Positions 46,643 to 54,703 of a stretch of DNA of 64,000 nt are shown here, piece after piece. Positions within the stretch are counted from its first letter, which is position 1, and the number at the start of each line of letters is the position of its first letter. The DNA is from Desulfoluna butyratoxydans. GTDB lineage: Bacteria > Desulfobacterota > Desulfobacteria > Desulfobacterales > Desulfolunaceae. Location: NCBI RefSeq assembly GCF_900699765.1, contig NZ_CAADHO010000007.1:62001-126000 (forward strand), written 5' to 3'. Below the pieces are notes generated by a model. The model was not told where the DNA came from. It worked only from the letters and a program-made list of their open reading frames with translations, and did no database searches. The translations under genes and the position numbers were made by a program.

Positions 46643-46831
46643 ATGGGTTTCGAACCTAAAGTAGATGCTGAGAAGTGCACCGGTTGCGAAGAGTGTGTAG
46701 ACGTATGCCCCACCGAGGTATTTGAGATGAAGGACGGCAAGTCCAGCCCTGCAAACGCAGAAGAGTGCCTTGGCTGCGAAAGCTGCATTGAAGTTTGCGA
46801 ATCCGACGCGATTACTGTTGAAGAAAACTAG
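46643..46831 (+). CDS. 2[4Fe-4S] ferredoxin
   Basis: 62-aa bacterial-type ferredoxin with two classical clusters: Cys12, 15, 18 and 22 (CTGCEECVDVCP) and Cys42, 45, 48 and 52 (CLGCESCIEVCE). It is a low-potential electron carrier, typical of sulfate reducers and other anaerobes. AAGGAGGC lies 7 nt before the ATG, an AT-rich promoter region precedes it and a strong terminator follows, so it is monocistronic and probably highly expressed. Confidence 0.97.
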   Translation: MGFEPKVDAEKCTGCEECVDVCPTEVFEMKDGKSSPANAEECLGCESCIEVCESDAITVEEN

Positions 46832-46848
46832 TTGACGTTTTTTTCATG

Positions 46849-46887
46849 AATCCCCGACGCGCTCCGGCGCTGTCGGGGATTTTTTTT
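46849..46887 (+). terminator. Intrinsic terminator of ferredoxin gene
   Basis: AATCCCCGAC pairs with GTCGGGGATT (10 bp) and T residues run on directly. It lies 17 bp after the stop codon. Confidence 0.93.
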
Positions 46888-47048
46888 CCCGCCCCCTTTC
46901 GTACACGCCTTTCAGATCCTCTTTTGAAAACACGTGGTTTTGTGCTTCCGGCACCTGCAGAGGGTGAACATCCACCTTGCCCGGGAAAGCATTTTGTGAT
47001 ACGTCGGTTTTTTATACATATCTCTCTAAAAGCGGAATTGTTTGGTTT

Positions 47049-47381
47049 ATGAAACAGTATGTCATTGATGAACTGAGACCTGAGGATTACGACAAGATCA
47101 AAGCCTGGATGGACGACAACCTGGAGAGGTCGGCCCTGGGGGATCTGTACTGGCTTCCCCTGGACGGCGGACTGCTCAATGACGTGCAACGGGAACACAC
47201 GGACTGCGCTCCCCACGTTTTTGCCCTGGAGTTGGGGCCCACCAGCCTTTCCTGCGAACTGCTCGTCCGGACTCGGAAAAAGGTCACATGCCCCTGCATC
47301 GGCTACGCAACAGATCAACAGTTTCTCTGGCTTGTGAGACGCCTGGACGACGTCTTCCAGTCAGCCGGGGTCCTCTGCTGA
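47049..47381 (+). CDS. Uncharacterised protein
   Basis: 110-aa soluble protein starting MKQYVIDELRPEDYDKIKAWMDDN. The longer frame to 46977 has no ribosome site. It contains an Asp/Glu-rich N-terminal half and VTCPCIGYATDQQFLWLVRRLDDVF near the end. No family recognised. It lies upstream of rnj in the same direction with a 140-bp gap. Confidence 0.72.
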   Translation: MKQYVIDELRPEDYDKIKAWMDDNLERSALGDLYWLPLDGGLLNDVQREHTDCAPHVFALELGPTSLSCELLVRTRKKVTCPCIGYATDQQFLWLVRRLDDVFQSAGVLC

Positions 47382-47521
47382 CCCCCTGTGGGCCCTCTGG
47401 CCCCGTGGCGCGGCAGGGAGGGGCTTCGCAACACGCATCTTTGCCATCTTTGGATATGGATGGCCATTATCATAGACGTTTGACGAGATCATCAATCAAC
47501 ATCACGAGACTGGGTGAATAG

Positions 47522-49204
47522 ATGGAACAGAATGTATCACCGGAAGGCGACAAGGCCTTGAGAATCATTCCCCTGGGAGGACTGGGCGAGATCGGGCTCA
47601 ACATGATGGTGATTGAGTACGGTGATGACGCGATCATCATCGACGCCGGGCTGATGTTTCCGGAAGATTACATGCTCGGTATCGACATCGTGATTCCGTC
47701 CATGGATTACATCAAGCAGAACGCCTCGAGCATTCTGGCCGTGATCCTGACCCATGCCCACGAAGATCATATCGGGGCTCTGCCCTACCTTTTAAAAGAG
47801 GTGGACATACCGGTCTACGGCACCTCCTTTACCCTGGGCGTGGTGCGCAGGAAGCTGGAAGAGCAGGCGGGCCTGGGCTCCTCCTCCCTCAATGTTTTCC
47901 ACGCAGGGGAGCTGCTCCGCATCGGTCCCTTTGAGGTGGACCCCATCCGGGTGAGCCACTCCACGGTGGACGGGGTGGGCCTGGCCGTACGGACCCCCCG
48001 GGGCGTGATTGTCCACACCGGCGACTTCAAGATCAACCTGTCGGGCAACGAGTCCACCATGACCGACGTCAACAGCTTTGCCCGTTACGGGGAGAAAGGG
48101 GTCCTGGCCCTTTTGTCCGACTCCACCAACGTGGAGAAACACGGCTACACCATCTCCGACGGTGAGGTGGCCGATTCGCTGAGGCGCATCGCCTTTGACG
48201 CCGAGGGGCGCATCGTGGTGGCTCTGTTCGCCTCCAACGTGGCGCGCATCCAGCAGATTGTGGACATTGCCGAGAAAAAGGGCTGCAAGGTGGTCTTCTG
48301 CGGACGCTCCGTGGAGCTCACCGTGAAAATTGCCCGGGAGCTGGGGTACCTTCATATCCCCCAGGGCATGGAACTGGACATCCGTCGCAGCAACGATTTC
48401 CCGGCCAACCGCCTGATCCTCATCACCACCGGGAGCCAGGGAGAGCCCATGAGCGCCCTGGCCCGTATGGCCGCCGGAAACCACAAGCACATCAAGATCC
48501 GGAAAGACGACACCATCGTCTTCTCGTCCAAGATTATTCCGGGCAACGAAAAGGCCATCGCAGGGATCATCAACACCATCTATCGCCTGGGCGCCAACGT
48601 GGTGTACGAAAAAACCGCGCCGGTGCACGTGTCGGGCCATGCCCATCAGGAAGAGCTCAAGACCATGATGCACCTGACCCGGCCCCGGTACTTCATCCCC
48701 ATCCACGGCGAATACCGCCATCTGGTCCACCACGCCCGCCTGGCCGAGTCCGCGGGCATTCCCGAGGAGAACGTGGTCCTGGCCGAGAACGGGGACATCA
48801 TCACCTTTGACGAGGACGGCGCCCGCCTGGACGGCAAGGTGGCCACGGGCCGCGTGCTGGTGGACGGCAAAGGGGTGGGGGACGTGGGGCGCAGCGTCCT
48901 GAAAGAGCGGCAGATGCTGGCCGAAGACGGGCTGGTGGTGGTGACCATCGTGTTTGACGAAGAGACCGGGGTCATTGTATACGGCCCTGAGATCGTCTCC
49001 CGGGGGTTTGTCTTCTGGACGGCCACGGGGCACCTTCTGGACGACGCCCAGTGCGTGATCCTGGAGGTGGTGGAGGAGGTGGGCATGGACGCCCCCAACC
49101 GCACGGATCTCATCCGGTCCAAGATTCAAAAGGCGCTGCGTCAGTACTTTAACTTCACCATCAAGCGCCGACCCATCATCGTTCCCGTCATCATGGAGCT
49201 GTAG
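47522..49204 (+). CDS. rnj: Ribonuclease J
   Basis: 560-aa metallo-beta-lactamase/beta-CASP nuclease that degrades and matures RNA with endo- and 5'-exonuclease activity. The zinc motif is LTHAHEDHIGALP, the following histidine is in VSHSTVDG, HTGDFKIN gives another ligand, and the beta-CASP region has TTGSQGEPMSALARMA and HVSGHAHQEELKTMM. The C-terminal domain (430-560) is full length. The leader has no strong Shine-Dalgarno. ftsK starts 6 bp after the stop. Confidence 0.96.
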   Translation: MEQNVSPEGDKALRIIPLGGLGEIGLNMMVIEYGDDAIIIDAGLMFPEDYMLGIDIVIPSMDYIKQNASSILAVILTHAHEDHIGALPYLLKEVDIPVYGTSFTLGVVRRKLEEQAGLGSSSLNVFHAGELLRIGPFEVDPIRVSHSTVDGVGLAVRTPRGVIVHTGDFKINLSGNESTMTDVNSFARYGEKGVLALLSDSTNVEKHGYTISDGEVADSLRRIAFDAEGRIVVALFASNVARIQQIVDIAEKKGCKVVFCGRSVELTVKIARELGYLHIPQGMELDIRRSNDFPANRLILITTGSQGEPMSALARMAAGNHKHIKIRKDDTIVFSSKIIPGNEKAIAGIINTIYRLGANVVYEKTAPVHVSGHAHQEELKTMMHLTRPRYFIPIHGEYRHLVHHARLAESAGIPEENVVLAENGDIITFDEDGARLDGKVATGRVLVDGKGVGDVGRSVLKERQMLAEDGLVVVTIVFDEETGVIVYGPEIVSRGFVFWTATGHLLDDAQCVILEVVEEVGMDAPNRTDLIRSKIQKALRQYFNFTIKRRPIIVPVIMEL

Positions 49205-49210
49205 ATTCGG

Positions 49211-51454
49211 ATGCGAAAAGAGATCACCGGTACCCTCCTGTTTTTTCTTGTGGTGTTGACCCTGATCAGCCTGGTTTCCTACAACTGGACCGACCCGTCC
49301 ATCAACCATGCCGGGGCGTCGTCCGCCCATGTCAAGAATCTCTTCGGGCTCCTGGGGGCCCACATCGCCGGGTTTCTCATCGGGCTCGCCGGTATGGGGG
49401 CCTTCTGGATTCCCGTGCTGCTGCTCATCGCCAGTGTCCATTTCCTGAGCAACCGCGAGGGAAAGAGCCTCTACTTCATCTCCGGCGGCGGCCTGATCCT
49501 TGTCTTTGCCACCGGCACCCTTTTGGCCATGGTCTCGGGGCTTGACTACTATATCCTCTTCGACAACCGGTTTCCCGCAGGGGGCCTGGTGGGGAGTATG
49601 CTCAAAGGGGCGCTCCTGAAATACACCAACCTCACCGGCGGTCTCATCATCATCAGCGTGGCCATTTTCATCGGCCTGATCCTCTCCACCGGGTTCTCCT
49701 TTATTGCCCTCTACCATTTCCTGAAGGGCCGCTGGAAAAAAGCGCAGGAGAATAGGGCGCGCCGGAAGGTGAAAAAAGACCTGGAAAAGAGTGTGAAGAC
49801 CGCCAAGGTCAAGGAGAAAAAGGCCAACCGAAAGGTGGCCAAGAGCACTCCGGCCGACACCTGCGAGGTGAAGATCAAGAGCGTCAAGCCCAAAAAAGCC
49901 CACACCGCCACCGTGGCCCAGCAGGCTGAGTTCAGCTTCATGAGCCCCGGGGAGACCAAGGGGTACCGGCTTCCCACCATCTCGTTTCTCAATGATCCCG
50001 TCGAAGAAGAGGGGGCGGTCATCGACAACGAGAGCCTGCGCATGCTGTCGGTGCAGCTGGAGAAGAAGCTGGAAGACTTCGGGGTCATGGGCAAGGTGTC
50101 CGAAGTGTCTCCCGGTCCTGTGATCACCACCTTTGAATACAAGCCCGCCCCCGGGGTGAAGATCAACAAGATCGTCAACCTCGCCGACGACCTGGCCCTG
50201 GCCCTGCGGGCCATCAGCATCCGCATCGTGGCTCCCATTCCCGGCAAGGACGCCATCGGCATCGAGGTGCCCAACGATGTCCGCAGCAAGGTGTGGTTCA
50301 AGGAGATCGTCACCTCCAGCAGCTTTATCAAGTCAAAATCCCCGCTGTGCATGTGCCTTGGCCATGACATCGTGGGCAATCCCGTTTCCGCCGAGCTCAA
50401 CAAAATGCCCCACCTGCTCATTGCTGGTGCCACGGGAGCGGGCAAGAGCGTGGGCTTAAACGTCATGATCTCCAGCCTGCTGTTCAAATCCACCCCGGAC
50501 GACGTGCGCATGATCATGGTGGACCCCAAGCGCATCGAGCTCTCCGTCTACGACGGCATCCCTCATCTCATCACCCCGGTGGTCACGGACATGAAAAAGG
50601 CCACCAACGCCCTGTTCTGGGCCGTTCGGGAGATGGAGCGGCGCTACGAACTCCTGGCCCAGTACAAGGTCCGGAACATCGACCAGTTCAACAAAAAGGC
50701 CGAAAAACTCGCCCAGGAAGCCAAGAAAAAAGGGCCCGCAAAACCTACCCCCCAGGACGCCGAAGGCGCCCAGGTCCCGCCGGAGCCCACAGAACCTCCG
50801 GAGAAGCTCCCCTTTATCGTCATCATCATTGACGAGCTTGCCGACCTCATGATGGTGGCCTCCCGGGATGTGGAAGTGGCCCTGACCCGCCTGGCCCAGA
50901 TGGCCCGTGCATCGGGTATTCACATTATCCTGGCCACCCAGCGGCCCAGCGTGGATGTCCTCACCGGTATCATCAAGGCGAACTTTCCCACGCGTATCTC
51001 CTTTCAGGTCTCCTCCAAGACCGATTCGCGGACCATCATCGACGCCAACGGGGCGGAGAACCTCCTTGGTATGGGGGACATGCTCTACCTGCCGCCGGGC
51101 ACGGCCAAGCTCATGCGAATCCACGGGGCCTTCATTTCCGATGACGAGCTCAATGAGCTTATCAGCTTCTGGAAGGCGCAGCAGGGGCCGGGCTACGACT
51201 CCTCCATCCTCGATACACCCCCGGAGGCGGCTGCCGCCGAAGGAGGCGATGAGGAGTACGATGAAAAATACGACGAAGCCGTGGCCCTGGTGACCCGAAC
51301 CCGGCAGGCTTCCATCTCCAGCGTTCAGCGTCACCTGCGCATCGGATACAACCGGGCCGCCCGCATCATTGAGGCCATGGAGCGCGACGGGGTCATCGGC
51401 CCTGCCGACGGTTCCAAATCCCGGGAGATTCTGGTGGCATCCTATGACGAGTAG
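49211..51454 (+). CDS. ftsK: DNA translocase FtsK
   Basis: 747-aa chromosome-segregation motor at the division septum. Four N-terminal membrane helices occupy residues 8-170 and are followed by a lysine-rich linker (about 175-245) much shorter than in E. coli. The RecA-like motor has Walker A GATGAGKSVGLN and Walker B IVIIIDELADLMM. Between them an insertion rich in Lys/Pro/Glu (KKAEKLAQEAKKKGPAKP...) is unusual in length. The gamma winged helix (DEAVALVTRTRQASISSVQRHLRIGYNRAARI) ends the protein and reads KOPS. It is translated with rnj. Confidence 0.96.
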   Translation: MRKEITGTLLFFLVVLTLISLVSYNWTDPSINHAGASSAHVKNLFGLLGAHIAGFLIGLAGMGAFWIPVLLLIASVHFLSNREGKSLYFISGGGLILVFATGTLLAMVSGLDYYILFDNRFPAGGLVGSMLKGALLKYTNLTGGLIIISVAIFIGLILSTGFSFIALYHFLKGRWKKAQENRARRKVKKDLEKSVKTAKVKEKKANRKVAKSTPADTCEVKIKSVKPKKAHTATVAQQAEFSFMSPGETKGYRLPTISFLNDPVEEEGAVIDNESLRMLSVQLEKKLEDFGVMGKVSEVSPGPVITTFEYKPAPGVKINKIVNLADDLALALRAISIRIVAPIPGKDAIGIEVPNDVRSKVWFKEIVTSSSFIKSKSPLCMCLGHDIVGNPVSAELNKMPHLLIAGATGAGKSVGLNVMISSLLFKSTPDDVRMIMVDPKRIELSVYDGIPHLITPVVTDMKKATNALFWAVREMERRYELLAQYKVRNIDQFNKKAEKLAQEAKKKGPAKPTPQDAEGAQVPPEPTEPPEKLPFIVIIIDELADLMMVASRDVEVALTRLAQMARASGIHIILATQRPSVDVLTGIIKANFPTRISFQVSSKTDSRTIIDANGAENLLGMGDMLYLPPGTAKLMRIHGAFISDDELNELISFWKAQQGPGYDSSILDTPPEAAAAEGGDEEYDEKYDEAVALVTRTRQASISSVQRHLRIGYNRAARIIEAMERDGVIGPADGSKSREILVASYDE

Positions 51455-51492
51455 GGCTTCCTGCAGGGTGAGATTATTTCATTGATGTGATC

Positions 51493-51523
51493 GGGGCATC
51501 CCGTGGCGGGTGCCCCTTTTTTT
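51493..51523 (+). terminator. Intrinsic terminator of rnj-ftsK operon
   Basis: GGGGCA pairs with TGCCCC, extended by CCCG/CGGG across a one-base bulge, then seven T residues. It lies 38 bp after the ftsK stop. Confidence 0.9.
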
Positions 51524-51552
51524 ATCTGACATTTGAGGAAAGTTGGTGTTGT

Positions 51553-52209
51553 ATGGCTTTGGACAGATCATTGATCGACAGCGTAAAAGGCTTTTTGAGT
51601 ATTGAAGAGGGCACGCGCCTTTACACCCTTGCCGCCGAGGCGGCAAAGATGGGGCCCTGCCTTGAGATCGGCAGCTACTGCGGCAAATCCACCCTCTGGA
51701 TCGGCGAAGCCTGTCGTCAGGCAGGCAGCGTGCTGTTTGCCGTGGACCACCACCGGGGTTCGGAGGAGCAGCAGAAAGGCGAAATGTTTTTTGATGCCGA
51801 CCTCTGGAACGCCGAAGAGGAGAAGGTGGACACCTTTGCCGTATTTCGGAACGCCATGGACCGGGCCGGCCTCAATGACACCGTGGTCCCCATGGTGTCG
51901 AAGTCCACGGTGGCTGCGCGGTTCTGGGCCACTCCCCTGGGTCTTGTGTTCATCGACGGCGGGCACACCTACGAGGCCGCTTACAACGACTATGCCTGCT
52001 GGGCAAGGCACGTGGTGCCCGGCGGTTACCTCCTGGTTCACGACATCTACGACTCCATCGAAGAGGGGGGCCAGGCTCCCCACCACATCTATAAAATGGC
52101 CGTTGCCTCCGGGCAGTTCGAGGTGCTGGAACGCACGGGTTCCCTCGGCGTTCTGAGGCGTTACCCCTGTGGGGCGCTTCCGGCGGATCTCCCGGAAAAA
52201 GATTATTAG
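51553..52209 (+). CDS. Class I SAM-dependent methyltransferase
   Basis: 218-aa soluble enzyme. The SAM loop is CLEIGSYCGKSTLWIGEA, the acidic strand end is LFAVDHHRGSEEQQ, and VFIDGGHTYEAAYNDYACWARHVVPGGYLLVHDI matches the Methyltransf_24 family, often found beside O-methylation or surface-sugar genes. The start MALDRSLIDSVKGFL has GAGGAAAG about 11 nt upstream; the longer frame runs back to the ftsK terminator. Substrate unknown. The MITE-like element begins 21 bp after its stop. Confidence 0.87.
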   Translation: MALDRSLIDSVKGFLSIEEGTRLYTLAAEAAKMGPCLEIGSYCGKSTLWIGEACRQAGSVLFAVDHHRGSEEQQKGEMFFDADLWNAEEEKVDTFAVFRNAMDRAGLNDTVVPMVSKSTVAARFWATPLGLVFIDGGHTYEAAYNDYACWARHVVPGGYLLVHDIYDSIEEGGQAPHHIYKMAVASGQFEVLERTGSLGVLRRYPCGALPADLPEKDY

Positions 52210-52230
52210 CCTTTAGCGAGTCCGGACAGC

Positions 52231-52392
52231 GTTGCCTCCGGCGGCCCTGCCGGGGGCCAAGTTTTTGAAAAGTTTGACAAACAGCTTTTGTTTTTTGAGG
52301 ATTCGCCCCTAAAGGGCATAGCCCCTCTTCTTTTTTGGTTACCGGAACGTTTTTGCGGAGCTTTTTTCAAAAAGCGACCCGCCGGAGGCAAC
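52231..52392. repeat. MITE-like element with 14-bp perfect terminal inverted repeats
   Basis: GTTGCCTCCGGCGG (52231-52244) and CCGCCGGAGGCAAC (52379-52392) are exact reverse complements bounding 162 bp of non-coding DNA. A subterminal pair (AGTTTTTGAAAAGT and CTTTTTTCAAAAAGC) is also inverted, so the whole element could fold into a long hairpin. There is no coding capacity. A diverged relative lies at 32431-32587. Confidence 0.85.
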
Positions 52393-52734
52393 TGGATTTT
52401 TAAATACGTTGGCCCTGCCCATGGGCATGAAGGGTGTTGCCCACCTGTGCTCACTCTGATAAACTATGTCCATCTGTGTGGGCCTCACCATGACGGCCCC
52501 TGTTTTTTCCTTCCTTTCCGAGCCTCTGCGCTGCGTCATTCCAGACTCGCCGAGTCCTTCGTGTGTCATTTCCTTTTTTTCTTTTTTCCTGCGCGGGATG
52601 CCTTGACCGGTACTCCTGATTAGAACGTACCGATTCGGCTACCCGGCCGCGGTGAGCGGACGGCCCTCACCTTCGGGCGGTGCTGTTTCACACGGTTCAG
52701 GCTGTCACACAACCCAATCTGCGAGGTGGTTACG
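52393..52734. other. Intergenic region upstream of oxidase locus
   Basis: About 340 bases between the repeat element and the DUF2231 gene. It should hold the promoter of the oxidase operon. I see no clear boxes; small open frames are not supported. Confidence 0.45.
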
Positions 52735-53160
52735 ATGGTCGAGTTCATCTACGGTTTACTGGAGAGCGTCGGGTTTCACCATCCCCTGCACCCGGCGGCA
52801 ACCCATATTCCCATGGGGCTTGTGATGGGAGCCCTGATTTTTCGCGTGACAGCCATCCTTTCCCCCATGAAGGAGCTGGCCCGCACCGGGTATCACTGTG
52901 CGGTGCTGGGATTGCTGGGCACCCCACCCACGGCGATTGTGGGGTGGATGGACTGGCAGCATCGGTACGGGGGGGAGTGGGAGTACCTTATCGGCCTTAA
53001 AATGGTGCTGGCCGTGACCCTTACGGTACTCCTGATTCTCATCACCGTTCTGGACGATCCCGAGACACCCCGGGTGGACTTGCGGAGCTTTTTGTATGTC
53101 CTGGGCATTGCCAATGTCATCGGCTTGGGTTTTTCCGGTGGCGAACTCATTTACGGTTGA
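52735..53160 (+). CDS. DUF2231-type membrane protein at head of oxidase locus
   Basis: 141-aa integral membrane protein with four helices. The conserved opening HHPLHPAATHIPMGLVMGALIF, with its histidines at the membrane face, is typical of DUF2231 proteins, which often accompany respiratory haem-copper or Rieske/cytochrome modules. The start MVEFIYGLLESVGF has GAGGTGG upstream. Its stop is 11 bp from the DOMON gene. Function unproved; a haem or quinone-linked membrane role is plausible from context. Confidence 0.82.
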   Translation: MVEFIYGLLESVGFHHPLHPAATHIPMGLVMGALIFRVTAILSPMKELARTGYHCAVLGLLGTPPTAIVGWMDWQHRYGGEWEYLIGLKMVLAVTLTVLLILITVLDDPETPRVDLRSFLYVLGIANVIGLGFSGGELIYG

Positions 53161-53171
53161 CGGAGGACGCT

Positions 53172-53717
53172 ATGAAACGCTTTGTTTTCTGGATCATGCT
53201 TCCGGCCTGTTTTTTGTGGGGCAGTTCAGCCTTCGGGGCTACCCATGAGTTTACCCACACCCTGAAAGACGGCCCCATGACGTTCAGCTGGACGGTGAGC
53301 GGGGAGAGCCTCCACGTGAAACTTACGGGCAAAACCACGGGCTGGGTGGGGGTTGGCTTTAACCCGGAAAAGATGATGAAGGGCGCGAATTTCATCATGG
53401 GGTATGTGAAGTCCGGGAAAGTCAAGGTGACCGATCACATCGGGAACAACGAACGCAACCACAAGGCCGATACCAAATCCGGTGGCAAGAACAACACCAC
53501 CGACATTGCCGGTTCCGAAAAGGGCGGCGTGACGGAGATTTATTTCACCATCCCCTTGACGTCCGAGGACTCAAACGACACGGATCTCGACCCCGAAGGC
53601 GTGACCACGGTGCTGCTGGGCATGGGGGGCGGTCGGGACAGCTTTCGCTCCGTCCATAAATTCAGGTCGGTGCACCAGGTAACCCTGTCCACGGGTGCCT
53701 CGGAGAAGGTCAAGTGA
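53172..53717 (+). CDS. Secreted DOMON-domain protein
   Basis: 181 aa with a signal peptide (MKRFVFWIMLPACFLWGSSAFG). The DOMON fold covers about residues 28-160: FTHTLKDGPMTFSWTVSGESLHVKLTGKTTGWVGVGFNPEKMMKGANFIMGYV, then TEIYFTIPLTSEDSNDTDLDPEGVTTVLLGMGGG. Bacterial DOMON domains bind haem b or sugars; the methionines and histidines here fit a haem-binding electron carrier (inference). CGGAGGACGC precedes the ATG. Its end overlaps the SCO gene. Confidence 0.85.
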   Translation: MKRFVFWIMLPACFLWGSSAFGATHEFTHTLKDGPMTFSWTVSGESLHVKLTGKTTGWVGVGFNPEKMMKGANFIMGYVKSGKVKVTDHIGNNERNHKADTKSGGKNNTTDIAGSEKGGVTEIYFTIPLTSEDSNDTDLDPEGVTTVLLGMGGGRDSFRSVHKFRSVHQVTLSTGASEKVK

Positions 53718-54562
53718 GCCGGGCAGCGGCCATGGCCCTTTGTGTGCTCGCCCTTGTGGCGGGCGGGGCCTCCCGCGGTCTCTCCCAGAATGAGACGGAC
53801 CATGGGGCTTTGCACCATGGTGAAGCGCCCATGGTCATGGTGGATTCATCGGTGGCCGTGGACGTGGGGGTGGATGAGAAGCCCGGCGATACCCTCTATA
53901 CGGAGGGCAAGCTCTGGAACGAAAAGGGGGAGGCCGTCAATCTCGAAGAGGTGCTGGATCTCCCGACCCTCCTGATTCCCGCCTATTACAACTGCCCTCG
54001 ATCCTGCAGTCTCCTGCTTGCGTCCATGGCCACGGCAATTCGGGACCTGGATCTTTTTCCGGCCATGGAGTACCGGGTGGTGACCTTGAGTTTTTCCCGG
54101 GAAGAGACCCCTGCCGACGCTGCACGGGCCAAGGCCCAGTACATGAATATCCTGGGGGACGGATATCCCGAGGAGGCCTGGACCTTTCTGGTGGGAGACC
54201 CCGAAAGCATCGCACGGATCTGCGATTCCATGGGCTACCGGTTCACCCGAAACGGCCCCAACGCCTATGCCCACCCCAACGTGGCCCTGGCCGTGGCTCC
54301 CCGGGGGAAAATCATCCGGTACCTTTACGGACCCGACTTTCTGACGGCGGACATCAAAATGGGATTGCAGGAGGCCGCCCGGGGCATGGCGTCGGTCTCC
54401 ATACGCAAGGTGGTGACCTTCTGTTTTGATTACGACCCGGAGAGCCGGGGCTACGTGCTGAATATCTACCGGTCCATGGGCACCCTGGTCCTGACCCTTG
54501 TGGGGCTCATGTTCCTTTACCTTGTGCTGGGCCCCAAGGGGCGGAGAAGGGAGAGGGTGTAG
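53714..54562 (+). CDS. SCO1/SenC family copper-delivery protein
   Basis: 282 aa. An N-terminal signal/anchor (MALCVLALVAGGASRGLS) and a thioredoxin-like domain with the copper-binding NCPRSC (CxxxC) and the distal histidine in AYAHPNVAL are seen. A C-terminal membrane helix (TLVLTLVGLMFLYLVLG) is an added feature. It delivers copper to the CuA centre of cytochrome oxidase subunit II. The GTG at 53714 overlaps the DOMON stop by 4 bp and has GGAGAAGG upstream; ATG 53732 is an alternative. Confidence 0.92.
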   Translation: MSRAAAMALCVLALVAGGASRGLSQNETDHGALHHGEAPMVMVDSSVAVDVGVDEKPGDTLYTEGKLWNEKGEAVNLEEVLDLPTLLIPAYYNCPRSCSLLLASMATAIRDLDLFPAMEYRVVTLSFSREETPADAARAKAQYMNILGDGYPEEAWTFLVGDPESIARICDSMGYRFTRNGPNAYAHPNVALAVAPRGKIIRYLYGPDFLTADIKMGLQEAARGMASVSIRKVVTFCFDYDPESRGYVLNIYRSMGTLVLTLVGLMFLYLVLGPKGRRRERV

Positions 54563-54584
54563 GACGGCAGGGCATAGGAAAAAC

Positions 54585-54640
54585 AGGTAAGAGGTCATAG
54601 GTAAGAGGTTATAGGTGAGAGGTGAGAGGTGAGAGGGGGG
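54585..54640. repeat. Heptanucleotide tandem array, unit AGGTRAG
   Basis: Eight consecutive 7-bp units: AGGTAAG, AGGTCAT, AGGTAAG, AGGTTAT, three AGGTGAG and a decayed AGGGGGG. They occupy the spacer between the SCO gene and oxidase subunit I. Units contain TAA or TGA and purine-rich AGG. Confidence 0.92.
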
Positions 54641-54703
54641 ATGGAGAATCGCCCTTTTTCATGTTGTGTGGATTGCCATTTAAACGGAGATCGGAGATCA
54701 GAG

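Noticed and set aside
46846-47052. 68-aa open frame after the ferredoxin
   Set aside because: It runs through the ferredoxin terminator and has no ribosome binding site.
47792-49903. 703-aa open frame on the minus strand opposite rnj and ftsK
   Set aside because: Spans two real genes on the other strand and has shadow-like composition.
54629-54703. N-terminal extension of oxidase subunit I from ATGs at 54629 or 54641
   Set aside because: The extension begins in or directly after the heptamer array, includes an unrelated Cys-rich segment and has no properly spaced Shine-Dalgarno; the ATG at 54704 gives a normal subunit I N-terminus.
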